From contig CM074193.1 in assembly GCA_037179385.1 (NCBI GenBank), positions 45,537,082-45,601,081 on the forward strand: DNA of 64,000 nt, given 5' to 3'. This document shows positions 11,076-23,353 of the stretch, one piece after another. Position 1 is the first letter of the stretch. Each line of letters opens with the position of its first letter. The notes below the pieces were generated by a model. The model had not been told where the DNA came from and did no database searches. It saw nothing but the letters and a program-made list of their open reading frames with translations. The stretch is from Holothuria scabra (lineage: Eukaryota > Echinodermata > Holothuroidea > Aspidochirotida > Holothuriidae). The translations under genes were made by a program, and so were the position numbers.

Positions 11076-13450
11076 TGCTGATGAGGACCAACTACAGAAT
11101 AAATGTAAGCAAAACCTTTAAGGAATAAAGGAAGGGATTAGGATACAACCCTCAGTTGCAGGAGGACACCTGTTATCAAACAGATGCACATTAACCCTCT
11201 ACTGCTGATCATTGTACTTCTGCCACAGGCAGGGAGCAAGAGACCTGCAGCTTCATAGTGTCACACAAAGCTCATATATTTGACCACATTGAAGACAGAT
11301 GGCAATGTTCATCACACATGGTTTTGATTCTGCAGATGGCGATTGTTGGCCTGCATGTTATTTTGGCTATTCCATCAGCCCTAAGTGACATGCCCAAAGA
11401 TTTCCAATTTGAGGTGGGAACTTGACATAGCAATTAAGTCTCCTGGACACCTTTAAGTGCTTGTCAAGCACTAAAAACAAGCAGCAGGCTATCATACTTT
11501 TTCAAGTTTTAGATATAGGCTTACTTTAAAAAAGTATTCAGAATTTCCTTAAATCTAAAACTTACATACATTTACAGGAAACCAATTTCAGTCTTAATCT
11601 TGACTCTATGTAATATCAGGCTCTGTAACATCTTTGAAGAGAGACCCCTCAAAATTTAACACACAAAACAACTTGAAGTCACAGCATGACATTCCACCTT
11701 CAAAAGACCCTTGCTCAAAATAGCAGAGTTGTATATTCACCCTCCCAAACAACCTTTAAGCACATTCAATAAATGCACACTTAACACATGAAACTAAGCT
11801 CAAATTATTTTGTCAGCAGAATGTTTCTATTTTTGATAAATACAGTTAATTTCTTTTTTAAATGTTGTCATCATTTTTAACATTTTGGTGCAACATTTAT
11901 TCATGAAAATTATCAATCCCATCTACTGCAGGCAGATATTTTTACATTTCAATATAACTGCTTCATTTCCCACCCAATTAGTTAAGACATTAATTGTTTC
12001 CCTGGCACACTGGAGGCCTCGGTACTATCAATAAACATCAATCTACGTAAACATCATCTCTAATGCCATTTGCGAACTCTTTTGTTTCTGCAAAGTGCAG
12101 CAGGACTCGACAAACAAGTAATGCTGATGCAAGAAAATTAAAAAAAAAAAGTAGAAAAAGAAAAACACCTCATTCTATCTCAGAGACACAAATCCAATTT
12201 CAAGCAGTGATATGTCGATGGCCTAATTCTTATGTTACCCAGCAACCTAAGAACCTGGTTGTATAATCTGCTCCAAATAAATTGTAGCAGACTTGTTGGA
12301 TTCAGATTGAATATACATTCTATTCACCCAAAGACGTTCTTGAGATGCTAAAGTGCATTTTCAAGCATGCAAAACAGACATGTAAGGTTTCTCTTTTCCG
12401 TGTTGAATTGTTACACCGACTGTGCCACAAATATTAAATTTACAAATTGGGCTTCAATTGAAATTCTTATTACATTAAAATACACAATGTCAGTCTTTTC
12501 TCCAAGTTCCGTGAGTCAATAGGTATGGACTTTTTCAAGTTAGTAGAGCAGGATGTACAGACTTGGCTGCAATGGAGAAATTCCAATTTCTGTTCTGAAA
12601 CATGCCATAAGGTGTAGTCTGCTCAGTCATCCGATAATTGCATACACATCATTTTTTGTCAATTTTTTCCTTTTGTTTTAGTTTTGGACAATTTTCACTT
12701 GCTAAATTGCGCCAAAGCATCACATACACTTATTAGGTCTATAAAATGTAATTTTTATATTTTAAAATGCCATGTGTGTACAAGACCTGTCAGTCACATG
12801 TCATTCAATTGAGTTTGCTTCAGTGCTCTTTTTGTTAGGAAAGTGAGAATTCTTTGAGAATTTTAATAAGGTTTTTTTTTTTCTCATGCTTGAAGCTAGA
12901 ATAATAAGGAAAGCTGAATACCAAGAAATGTCACAATGCAGGACTGTTTGCAATGCATTCAATCTGTCCAGGGCCACATATGGTAACATAAACAGAATTT
13001 ATCGAACAAAGGGAGGACACATAGGGTAAAACAGCTCAAATTAATGATGTATGAAGTTAAATTTTACAATCCATCACCTCTTTTGAGATTAAGAAGAAGT
13101 GCGGGGACAAGAGTGGTAATTCAGGAGAAAAAGTAAGATGTCTGTCATTTTTGCCCATCCTTACCTCCTATCAACAGAAACAGGCAGTCGGAGGTAACAA
13201 CCCCCTAGTTTTTGACATGGGGTTTTGTAAACACAATAAACCCACAGTTGTCATTCAAAACAAAAAAAAAAATAATAATTCAAGCAAGTCAGCTCAAAAT
13301 TCAATACAAAAAAATTAATTCAAGCAAAACTGGAATGAGCGAATCAGATTGCCTGATCATAAAAAATTGTCCAATTTCAATTTAAACACACCCCCCCCCC
13401 CCCTTCCGATTCCCAGATTTGATAATCTTCTCTTTCTGGCCTTTACCTAC
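11076..13450. other. Gene-free A+T-rich stretch
   Basis: No supported gene or named repeat. A C run lies at about 13389-13402. On the minus strand near 12900-13030 an open segment follows a weak acceptor, but the call is not strong enough to list as an exon. Confidence 0.3.
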
Positions 13451-13754
13451 CTTGGGGAGCAGACTTTTGTTTTCTCAGCTTCTTAGCTTCCAAAACCATT
13501 GTCTGCCAAAGCGAACAGGACTGCATCCAGTTTAAGACGTAAACTTCATTACCATAAAACAACTTATTCATGTCCTCTGTCATGAATAATGCTATTGTTT
13601 TTGAGTGATCGTTTGTACCCCTGTAGTCGTGAACTGGAAGTCTAGTCTGAAACCTGAGATACCCTGTAATTATCATGTTCCATAAACACTGTGCAGTGGG
13701 TACTACCAGGACGTGGGTATTGCAATAACGGACCAACTCTGTGGGTGGTATGGG
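13451..13754 (-). CDS. Candidate internal exon, unknown protein
   Basis: On the minus strand, the acceptor-like CTGCTCCTGTGTAGTAG is followed by 304 bases open in one frame, ending at a near-perfect donor CCCCAAG|GTAGGT. The translation is amphipathic and protein-like, with recognisable runs HVLVVPTAQCLW, FMTEDMNKLFYGNEVYVL and a basic end EAKKLRKQKSAPQ. I do not recognise the family. A second frame, starting with ATG at 13824 and reading MWPQDWLNVCEYSQDG, overlaps the first half and looks equally protein-like. Either the exon starts further upstream and one indel separates the two frames, or one of them is open by chance. A plus-strand exon candidate lies only 117 bases away, so at most one strand is likely to be real. 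Confidence 0.4.
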
Positions 13755-13871
13755 CTACTACACAGGAGCAGATGTTGCCGTCTTGTGAATATTCACAAAC
13801 ATTCAACCAGTCTTGAGGCCACATTTTTTCTATGACTTTGCAAAAGAATTTGTTCTGTTTTCGCTTTGGCA

Positions 13872-13922
13872 GGCGTTAGGGATATTACTGAAAAAGGAAT
13901 ATGCCGTACAGCCTGCTACGCA
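13872..13922 (+). CDS. Candidate 51-base internal exon, Cys-rich
   Basis: The acceptor CTGTTTTCGCTTTGGCAG is followed by 51 bases and the donor CTACGCAG|GTAAGCC, both near consensus. If joined to 10330-10411, one base carries over and the frame reads on as VRDITEKGICRTACYA with no stop, giving a six-cysteine segment across the pair. Small symmetric exons are easy to mimic by chance, and a candidate on the other strand ends at 13754. Function unknown. Confidence 0.3.
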
Positions 13923-15293
13923 GGTAAGCCTTTACCATGATCCATCAGCAGACACCCTCAGCAATAGCAAAATACAGTATGTGTCAGGTGACATGTTAAT
14001 GCCAGGTTTTAAATCCTACTTCCTGAGGGCCAGGTCGGCAGCATAAGGTTGCATCTGGCTTGTCAGAAATGATCTATGGGGCAAAACTTTTCAGTAAGCA
14101 GATTCCCTTTTCCCCATGTACAATGATTGCAGTTTGTTGCCTCAGACTTCATGCAGAATAAAAAAAAAGTAAAAATACAAGTATGCATACTGTCCACAAT
14201 CCATCATACAGTGACCATTGCATGTGGCCCACTGCTGCAAAAGATCTGTGCATATTGTTTGGTTTTGACTTCCTGAGTAAAAAACTTATGCACGTGGGGA
14301 TTGGCTAAACTTATTTGGACTTGGATATTGATGAACCGTAGCAGCTTCATGAAGCAAGCCCAGCCCCATCCACTACACTGTAAAGAAACTTTCACCTGAT
14401 GCATGCAACTAAAACTGATCAAACTAACAGTATGACAGAAAGAATCCAAATATCCTTTAAAAGGAAACCATTACCTGTGAAGAAATAATGCACTTATTCA
14501 GTAGTTCATTACATCCCACCATCCCCACCTCTTAAATACTCCAAGCTTGTGAGTCATGTCTGCAGCTTCAATAAGATATAATGAAGTGGTATAATGTTCC
14601 TGGTAACAATGGTAGTTATAATTAACTTGTTATTTTTAAAAAAAGTCCAGACTTTCAAATGGTTACACAATCAAATATCATCTACCGCTATACTCTACTC
14701 CATTCAAAATGTTTACACAAACCGGCCAGGGGCAGCAGAAGCGTGGAAGGGCTTGGGGAATTATAACTCCCCCCCCCTGAAAAGGGAGCGAATTTTATAA
14801 ACCCCCCTCGCTATATTTGCCAAGTGCACCAGTGGTGACTGTTGGGGGAATTTTGAAGTGGGTGACGAATCTTGATCAGTTCAATTAAGGAACAAGCAGC
14901 TTAGAACCTTCGGAAAGTGCTGCTTCCAGACATCGGGTGAGGGGGTTTGTAAAGCCAACAACTTCCTTGAATGTGCTGCACCAATCGATGGTAATGCTCA
15001 CCACTTAGTTTTGTTGGCAATCAGCCCCTAAATATTTTTTGGCTTCACTGCAACTGTCTTTTTACCAATTTTACAATGTTTACGCCTTTCCTCAGCAGAT
15101 ACATGATACTTACATGTAAATGAACGTTCTGCAAAATATTTACTGTGAACGTAAATAATTAGAAATAGCAGTTTCATTAAAAATCATTAATTGGTGGTAC
15201 ATTTATTCCACATTGTGTAAAAAATTCATATAATCATTTAACAAACCTTGGTCAATAATTTTCTTCGTTATTTTGCCCAATAGTGGGCAAACT
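13923..15293. other. Gene-free stretch with degraded G-tract repeat
   Basis: No supported exon. At about 14722-15010 there is a degraded hAT-like or family G repeat: GGCCAGGGGCAGCAGAAGCG, a C run at 14769, and CACCAATCGATGGTAATGC, which corresponds to the better copies near 49.85 and 52.38 kb. Confidence 0.35.
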
Positions 15294-15881
15294 TTAAAGG
15301 TAGTGTGACATGAAAATGATAAAATTGGGTATTGGGTGTAAAAAGCATTAAAAACCATGAAAGTAGCCACAATTTCCATCAAAATCCATAAAAAATTGAC
15401 CATTTTACACGACAATTTCTAATTTTCACTTAATCATTAATAATATATGAGCTCAATATGCAAATCTTGTGATGTCATGGGAGGGACATACCATATGGCT
15501 AATGTTATCCTTTGTTTTTACAATATTCGTTTCAAGGACAGTTGTAACATTCATTTGCCCTGAGGGTTTTATTTTGGAAGTTTAATTTGTGTCCTTGAAA
15601 ATCATCAGTATCAATTACCAAACCACAAACTGTTTGATGAGTAATTAATAGATAATTTATGAAGGGTTAACGAAAGAAATGTCAACACTATGCAACACTC
15701 CACATCACTATTTCTGCATAAGCAACAAGTTGCTTCAAAAACATTCAAACTTTGAAGAGGTATACCTGGAAAACCGTAAAAGATATTGAAATAATTCCAA
15801 CAGACTTTTCCTTAGAACAGTTCACTCCATAACTGCCAAGTGAAGTCCGGTCAATTTGCTGACGTGTCACATTACCTTTAA
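15294..15881. mobile_element. Family J non-autonomous element with TTAA duplication
   Basis: The element 15298-15877 (580 bp) is flanked by TTAA at 15294-15297 and 15878-15881. The left end AGGTAGTGTGACATG and the reverse complement of the right end, AGGTAATGTGACACG, are inverted repeats. The interior is A+T-rich with no useful open frame. No second full copy was found here. TTAA places it in the piggyBac-type group. Confidence 0.75.
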
Positions 15882-16862
15882 CCAAACTCTACATTGCCCA
15901 GAAAATTTTACACAACTTTTTAAGCATGTTCAGCAGCTAAAACATCATCAATTTATTGCACATCACTTTTCTATAACCTATTTAACAGACTATGAAGGGG
16001 GCAGGAATAGTGAGAGGAATGGCCCAATTGCTGCCCCCATGGCTGCAATGAGCCACCAGCTGTATGATGCCAATACATCCTAACCAAGTTGTACAGTATA
16101 AGAGAACACACCCAGTCTACCTTTGCATACAACCTTTAGACTGTCAAACATTTTAAAAATTAACAACTCTAGTTTTTAAAACAAATTAATTTTTACCAGA
16201 AAAGGCCAAATAATGAATAATAGGAATTCAAATTAGTAATAGGAATTGGAATGAAACATTGTTGTGTCCGTGTCACATTGATGATTTAAGAACTGGTGAC
16301 TGGCTGCTCCAATAGCATGAGAGCAGTTGATGCATAAATTTGCACCTATTCTGTTCGATGCTATGAAGTTATATTCATCCGTTAAACCATGTAGAAATAT
16401 TAAACCAGTAAAAAAGCTGAACAGCGCTTGCTTTGTTACACTTGACAAAGCATGCACCATCCATGTCAAGGTGAATTGAGTGTGATGAGCAAATACATCT
16501 GTGTAAGAGTAATGCTAAAATATACCAGTGTAAGGTTCTACGATCTGAGTAGACACAGCTGGATCTTCAATCATAATTAAGGAACCTGCACTGATTGTAA
16601 CTAGAGATTGGAGGAGAGATGGGGGTGGGGGAGAAGGGAGGAGAAGGGGGTTGACATTCATCAAGGCCCCAAGCTGAGATGAGCAATGATCTGGAGTGAG
16701 CAAACCATTCAACTAAAAACCAGAATGACATATTATTACAAAGTCAAACAATTCCAAAAGGGTCCACAATTTGAATCTAAGCCCCTAAAAGATACAGAAA
16801 TTTCTCTTCCCTTATAATTAAGACCCATACCCTGGAGTTGTAAGGAGTCACAAAACCCAGGG
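15882..16862. other. Gene-free stretch
   Basis: No gene or repeat copy could be supported. A purine-rich run (GGAGG and GGGG motifs) lies at about 16609-16650. Confidence 0.3.
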
Positions 16863-17225
16863 CTCGATTTTCATGGTTGTCCAATTGTCCGGAACAACTA
16901 AAATTTCATTCGGACAACCAAAAGTTTAAGATTGGTTGTCCACTGGACAACCATTTTTCTCTCAGATTGAGGAATTATAAAACTGACTGATAAACTCTTT
17001 CAACTTTTTTGTCTACCATGTTTCAGACTTGAAGTGTTTTTGTCTCTCTAACATCCTACTGTAGCTTTTTCTTCAAGACCAATAATACATGAACACAATT
17101 ACCGTTTTGTAATTGTGTGCAGCACGCGTTTTGGACAACCAAATTTCATTGTGGACAACCAAAACTAGTGAAATGGTTGCCCCAAGGACAACCATAAATT
17201 TTCCTGAAAATTGTCAACCAGTCAT
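16863..17225. repeat. Repeat with recurring GGACAACC motif and inverted ends
   Basis: The octamer GGACAACC or its complement GGTTGTCC occurs about seven times in 360 bp, including the short palindrome TGGTTGTCCACTGGACAACCA. The ends are inverted: TTTTCATGGTTGTCC on the left and GGACAACCATAAATTTTC on the right. It may be a non-autonomous DNA element with subterminal transposase-binding repeats. A lone copy of the motif lies at about 43280. Confidence 0.5.
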
Positions 17226-20200
17226 TAATTTTCACAAGAAAAACAGCTCAAGGCACTCCTCATAGAAATCTCTTGGAATCAAGTCACTGATTTGACTTCG
17301 GACTCATAAAGAGTACAGTAGTAAATGACCAGACTAACTCCCTCAACTCATCCTCACCTATTATAAACTATATTGTCCAAAATGAGCATAATGTGTAAGT
17401 TATTATGAAATTGGACAATGACCTCATTTGCAGCAGTGCTCAGCCATTTTCAATGCAAATAAAATGCATCTTGACAACTTTCCTGAAAACCAGCTCTTAT
17501 GATACAGCTCAAATTACCTAGTATCCCTGGACTGCTGAAATATAATATGAGGACAAAGAGGGAAACTAGAAAGCAACAATATACACTGTCTTAAACGAAT
17601 AACAAAAATTTCAGCACAGTCACGTTGATCATGGAATTACTCTATGCTGAAAACCAAACTTCCATTTAATATCTATGGCAATTCTGTCAGAATATGTTAT
17701 AAGATGATAAGAATGTAATCTGGGTAGCTACAAGCAATTACCCACTAACAGACTGTCCTAGCATATTCCTTGTTCGGCCATGGTTTGTGAAGCATTACAG
17801 GGGAATGAACAGGTTTAGTCCACTGGGCAGAGTACTTACTCCCTACTTGATGTGAAACAATTAAATTTACTTTTTAGTCAAATTTTGGAGGAAAAATGGA
17901 CAATATTCTCAACATGGTTTTCCTTGTTCCTCTACAAAAATTTCTGTTGTATCGATAAATGAACATTAGATAAGTCTACAAACACTCTTCACATCAGTTA
18001 TCAATTTTTTCTTCTTCTTGTTTAAACTCTGCTCCACAAGGGTAATGATAAATGATCTGCAGGGCCAGAATTAGACAAGTGAGGTTCTGAGATGTTAGAG
18101 GCTGTAGAGGTTATCCATCTTAGGACAGTTTAAAATGAATAACACTACCTAACATTCAACTTTGCCTAACAATCATCACCAATGTTCACAGCATGCATGA
18201 CAAGTCTGAAATATAAAGGGCAGAACTGAAAAAAATTTGGAGAGGCCCTTCAAACAGTGATTCCCTTATTTGTACTGTTTGTAGTTTATGCCTTTGCTGG
18301 TCCAGTGAGGCTTTGTTTGACAAGTCAGTCTGGCAACTACAGGAGATGATTAATTGGTTCACAAGCTGCTTCAAAGACAACCAACTTCAAATCTCTGCAG
18401 CCATTTTGGAAGGGGCTTGTGGGAGGTTTGCAGATTCCTGGCTGGGTCAAAATAAGGTGGGTCCTTTCATCCAAGAGCAATCTACACTTTTCCCATTTGA
18501 ACTGGTCTTTCAAAAAAAAAAACAAATTTATCCAAATTGTTGAAGTGGTTGCCACTCGAAGTGAAGCTGTACTTCATAATTCAATGGCTTCTTCCATGTT
18601 CCTGTCCCGTTGTAAAAAACTGCCTGATGAAAGACCTAAATCTTACAACTTTAAAACTGAAGAACCAAGCAAAGCTCATTTTGATTGTTTGGTCTTTATG
18701 CTAGAACCCTTGCTGAAGAGTTTATCTTGAAGAAACTACCTTGAAAATACACATCTACCTTATTTTTCAAAATCTTATCAAATTTAGATGTGTGAGAAGT
18801 TTTGTGAATATTCCCCCCTTCTCCCTTGAGAACTAGTCAGATAAGCTTTCAACACCCGACTAGTTGACATAAAACCAATGCTGACTGCTGACTCATGCGT
18901 AGCATCCTTATTAAATTTCAAATCTTGTTTGTTACCTGTTTAGCACACCAACCTTTTTGCTGTAAATTATTTTTTCTGACTTTATAACATGGCAGCAGAT
19001 GGACTGAATCATCATGTTTAGATGGATATGATATCAATGGGATGTTGCCTTCATATAGTCAAGCAAACCTGCTCTACTACATTGCTATGTCCCCACAAAG
19101 ACAATGAGGAAGGTGAATTTTCATAATTTTTTGTGGGCCAATGATGAGCTAAGCATGAGAGAATGGGCTATGGTATGACCAAGCAGTAAAGGATAAATGT
19201 AGGGTAATTTTGACATGCCAACAATATGTTGTGACCAAACTATCGGTAAAAATAATGAGAGAGGAATGGGATGGTGGTGGTGGGGGGGGGGGAGGGGGGG
19301 AGGAATCACTTCTTGCAAAAAAATATACCATGTAGAAATCTAAAGTCAATTGGAATTTCAAAAATGTGGGAGGATGTACTCCTCTGTCCCGCCATCCCCC
19401 GTCCCCTTGATTGACACCCACATAAGGGTTGTATTATCACTCCAAAATATGCCAAAATACAAAAAAAAAAACAATCTGGCTTGCCATACCATTAATATTG
19501 TGTAGATTACCCCGTAGTTTTTACTTCCCAATGGGAAGACTTTTCTTTTCGACTATGCCCCCCCCCTCAAGAAAATACAACTGCCTATTTCCAAATTGAC
19601 TGTGTCAATATACCCCCCCCCCCCTCCCACAACACCCAACTTAAATTTTTCTGTTAGAAATACTTCTAGATTGCGGGTGTTCTTTTTCCAAATTATTTGT
19701 CTATCATAGCTGATCACTGAAGCTTGAAAATGACAAATTCTCCCTGATTAAATCTCTGATGATGCTAGCTTCGCTTAAATTAATTGCTATTTATCAGATA
19801 AGGACAGCACCCAGAAGCCCACATTTTACAACATACAGTTAATGTAACCCCTTGGGCATTTGCAATTAACCATGAATACACAGGATGCTATAAGGGTTTC
19901 TTCTGTAAAAAAGGTTTGAAATTATTTCCAAGCAGAGAGGATGGATAGAATTTATTAAACAAGGCCATACTTGCATAGTCATGGACACTTATAAAATTTC
20001 ACAAATATCCAAAAAATGCCTGCTATATGAATAAGTAAGTCCAATACTACCTTTTTAAACATGATCCTTCTATGCTGTCCTTGTTTGTTCTCATTTCCCT
20101 CAAACTACTACAAATCAAGATCCCCATGACAAATTTTGTTTTTACTAATAAATGCTTTTGAATCATGTATGTTTGCCTCCAGTACTACCACAGAAAGCAA

Positions 20201-20750
20201 TTAAGTAGTCATTCTTAGATTCCAATTACTATTAGTTTGAAGAGGGGAGCACTCTTCCAACAGACACTTCCCTACTCCAGCCTTGTCCAATTTTTTTGAT
20301 GGAGTACATGCTCTTTTTGCTGTAACTTCAAAGTTGCCCCTGAGGCCTCTCCAAAAAGAAGAGGCTTTTTTTCGTTAGTTCTAAGAGTTGGCTGTTTGCC
20401 ATTCAACATGTTCAAGATGAATTCTGGCCCCTGGTACTGTAGCTTGAATATGCACAAGATCAAGGATCTAGTCATTATGTACTAATAACCACAAGATCAA
20501 CATAAAAACAGGATCTCTGAAGAATTTTTGCTTTAGGTTTATAGCAGATACTACATTGGAAAAATATTGTGCAGGTAAATAACAATTACAATTAGTCAAT
20601 GCCAAATTTTCTACTTGCCTGATGTTTTCAAGATATTTCCTGCTTCCGGATTGCTCTCTGTGAGAGAGGAAAGGAGGCATGACCACCCCTCATTTCACAA
20701 AAAAGCCCTACCCAATAGTCTAAACAATCGTTTATTTTAAATCTCACAAA
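17226..20750. other. Gene-free stretch with low-complexity tracts
   Basis: No gene could be supported. A G-rich tract (GGTGGTGGTG, then G runs) at about 19271-19303 creates Pro- and His-rich minus-strand frames that should be ignored. C runs lie at about 19558-19566 and 19613-19624. Plus-strand open frames at 18313-18730 look mildly protein-like but have no convincing donor. Confidence 0.35.
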
Positions 20751-20752
20751 TT

Positions 20753-21085
20753 CAGTGGTGGTGCCAGAAAGTTTAAATGGGAAGGGGCACAAAATAACGG
20801 CAAAGGACAATGTTGAGGGGCAAAATTAAACTTTTTGGATAGATGCAGCGTAACACCTAGCCCAAAGCACCTGCTCCTGGGGGAGTGATCCAAGAGGCAA
20901 GATTGTGGGAAGCCCAGGGATTTTAGCATACCTCTAAATAAAATATTAAGTCTCAGAAGAGGTAAACTATTTTTGGGGGGTGGGGGGAGAGAGGGTTACA
21001 ATCCAACTTGTAACTGATCTACTGGGGGAAAATTAGGGATAAGGACAAAATCTGGGGCAGGCAAATTCCCCTCTTGCTCACGGTA
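20753..21085. repeat. Diverged hAT-like repeat with CAGTGG end
   Basis: It begins CAGTGGTGGTGCCAGAAAG and contains GGGAAGGGGC and GAGGGGCAAAATTAAACTTTT, followed by a G run near 20977. It resembles other CAGTGG-ended G-tract repeats at 55.6, 58.6 and 59.5 kb. The right end is not defined. Confidence 0.4.
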
Positions 21086-21794
21086 GTATGTCCAATGCAC
21101 AAATTTACACATATTTAACTGTGCACATTTTGTGGAATATTAATTGTTGTGCCAAGTTTTTGACAGCTTTCAAACTGAATTTCATATAGGCTGTGTGTTG
21201 TTGGCACCTGCTGGCATCTTGCTCGCTCAGGTGATATTACTCCTGCACCTATATAGGGTGCATTTGTAGTACCAAGGTCAACAAACTTTTACAACAGTGC
21301 TTCATCAAACTGCATAAAATATACTATTAACTATTCATAAGATCACAGCAAACCCACAAATCATAAATATTCAACAAAAAACAGACTCCAGGCAAGTCTG
21401 ATTATGATGCAGTGATGTACTGTAATACAGACAAACATGGTCATCATGATTAAGTGTGTAATTTTGTCCAGCTGCAAGCTCACACAATTAAAGAAATCTC
21501 ATTGACTTATACGGGCATGTTGGTTTCAGAACAATATTACAGTTAAAACATTGGAAATGAATATTTATTTATTGAAATCAATCCCCGGCCAAGAGTTAAT
21601 TTCATGTTGGGCTTGTGAATACATTGAAATTAGCTGATTTGTGTCATTTTTTCACAAGTACATATTTGACATCACTAGGAAGGTTAAACAACCTTGCAAT
21701 TAAAGATACACACCTACCTTACTATGAACTGAATTGTAACAACTACATGTTAATTGTCACAGTTAGAAAATATCTTGGTCCTGTAAAGGAGTTC
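21086..21794. other. Gene-free stretch
   Basis: Nothing recognisable on either strand. Confidence 0.3.
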
Positions 21795-21950
21795 CTTTCT
21801 ATAGCCATCATTTTTCAACCCAAAATACAATTTTAGTGATAGTCTACAGAAATTCTCAACTTGTGCAGCTCCTTAATTGACATCACATTCAAAAAATGCA
21901 GAGCAGTTCACACTAACACATCCTGGAGCTGAGAGTGTTTTGCCACATAG
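21795..21950 (+). mobile_element. Family B MITE, degraded fragment
   Basis: Contains family B blocks in order: TTCAACCCAAAATACAAT, GAAATTCTCAACTTGTGCAG, TTGACATCACATTC and AATGCAGAGCAG, then GCTGAGAGTGTTTTG. The second half and both TTAA sites are missing. Confidence 0.55.
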
Positions 21951-22000
21951 CCACATGCCTTGTGTACTCACCAGGGTGTGCCCTGAAACATAGGCCTATC

Positions 22001-22252
22001 GACGAATCCGATCAACGCTTGTGTTTTGTGACTGTAGGCAGCCATTGGTGGGGTCCATTAGCCCTAAATGGTCTTTATTAATTGTCTATATGAATTTCAA
22101 ACTCTCATATTCAGTGAAATTGAGGGAATCAAGATATAATTTTGTGCACAACCATCCATGATACAGGTAAGGAATGAAATTGAAAGATTAAAAGGTAATA
22201 GACTCAGGTTATGGCGGACTGAATCAGACCATCACTTGATGTCCTGATTCAT
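22001..22252. repeat. Family K dispersed repeat, copy 2
   Basis: Matches 891-1138 along its length. Ends GACGAATCCGATCA and CTGATTCATC are weakly inverted. It lies between two family B copies, so 21.8-22.6 kb is a cluster of three short elements. Confidence 0.6.
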
Positions 22253-22276
22253 CTATATATGTCTGGATAAGGATGA

Positions 22277-22574
22277 TTAAAGGCTCAGTTCTCTCACCCC
22301 AAGCAGTATCAATTCTCCTAACCTTCCTACTGAAGCCCCTCCCACAATTCCCCAAATCTTCATCCAGATACAATCTCAGTTTATTGCTTCAAGGTGAGTA
22401 TAGACAAACTCCATTTATATAATAAAAACAATCTCAGTACCGCTCATGCTGTATAATATAAGCTTTGGTACTCTGCATTGTTTGAATTAGCTGTCAATCA
22501 AAGAGCTGAGCCAATTGAGAATTTGGTACCCCTGTACCAAAGCTGTACTTTGGGTGTGAGGTATGGCCCTTTAA
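22277..22574. mobile_element. Family B MITE, full-length copy in reverse
   Basis: TTAA at 22277-22280 and 22571-22574 enclose a copy in the orientation opposite to that at 7.9 kb. It keeps the inverted end CTCAGTTCTCTCACCCC, the GCCCCTCCCACAATT block and the AATTAGCTGTCAATCAAAG block. Confidence 0.85.
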
Positions 22575-23049
22575 GTCTTAGCTGTGGGAGGGGCTAGAAG
22601 TAAGTGGGTTGGCAGAATGTTCCAGGGCTGATAGGTAACTGCTTTAAGGTTGCAAATAACATTCCAACAATTGATCTGCAATGGCTTGGATACTTTCACA
22701 TTACTATTTCAGTCACTTTCACATATTTCCTTTCATTCATTTTATAAACTTTGAACTTGAAATTCTACAAATTTTGACACTTTCAGAATTCAATCACATC
22801 AGAAACTCATCTGAAACTCTTGAACTAAAGACTGAGAGTTAATTCAGATTTAAAGGTAAACTGCAATATCCTTCAATTGAATAAGTATACCCCCTCATAC
22901 TTAATCAGGAATGGCTCCTTTAAATCATATGTCACAATATTGTTCATTGTTAAATACTCATTTTTCAAATTCAACCCTGTGGAAAGTTCTTGTTGTCATC
23001 TTGGGTTTGTAATGTGCAGTTGTGTTTAGAAATATCTTCATAGGTTTTC
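22575..23049. other. Gene-free spacer
   Basis: No gene. A small segment between TTTAAAGG near 22853 and CCTTTAAA near 22917 may be another TTAA-ended element of about 70 bp, but there is no second copy to confirm it. Confidence 0.3.
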
Positions 23050-23353
23050 TTAAAGGTCCAATTTTCTCATCCCAAACAGTACCAATTCTCCTAACCTTCT
23101 TAATTAAGCCCCTCCCACAATTGTCTGAAATTCACCCTCATCCAGAAGCAATTCCATTTTTTTGCTTCAGGGTGAATATAAAAAGCTCAATGTGTATAAT
23201 CAAATCACTCTCAGAACAGTTCGTGCTTTGTAAAATAAGTTTTGATACTCTGCATTGTTTGAATTAGCAGTCAATCAAAAAGCTGAACCAATTGAGAGTT
23301 TCTGTTACCATATACTAGAAGTGTAGTTTGGGATGAAAGGATTGTCCCTTTAA
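23050..23353. mobile_element. Family B MITE, full-length copy in reverse
   Basis: TTAA at 23050-23053 and 23350-23353. Same orientation and block order as the copy at 22.3 kb, with GCCCCTCCCACAATTGTC and CAGTCAATCAAAAAGCTG. The plus frame at 23022-23267 is inside this repeat and is not a gene. Confidence 0.85.

Noticed and set aside
10714..11091. 125-codon minus-strand frame
   Set aside because: It spans the junction of family D and family I repeats.
19121..19421. Minus-strand frames with poly-Pro and poly-His
   Set aside because: They come from a GGTGGTGGTG/G-run microsatellite.
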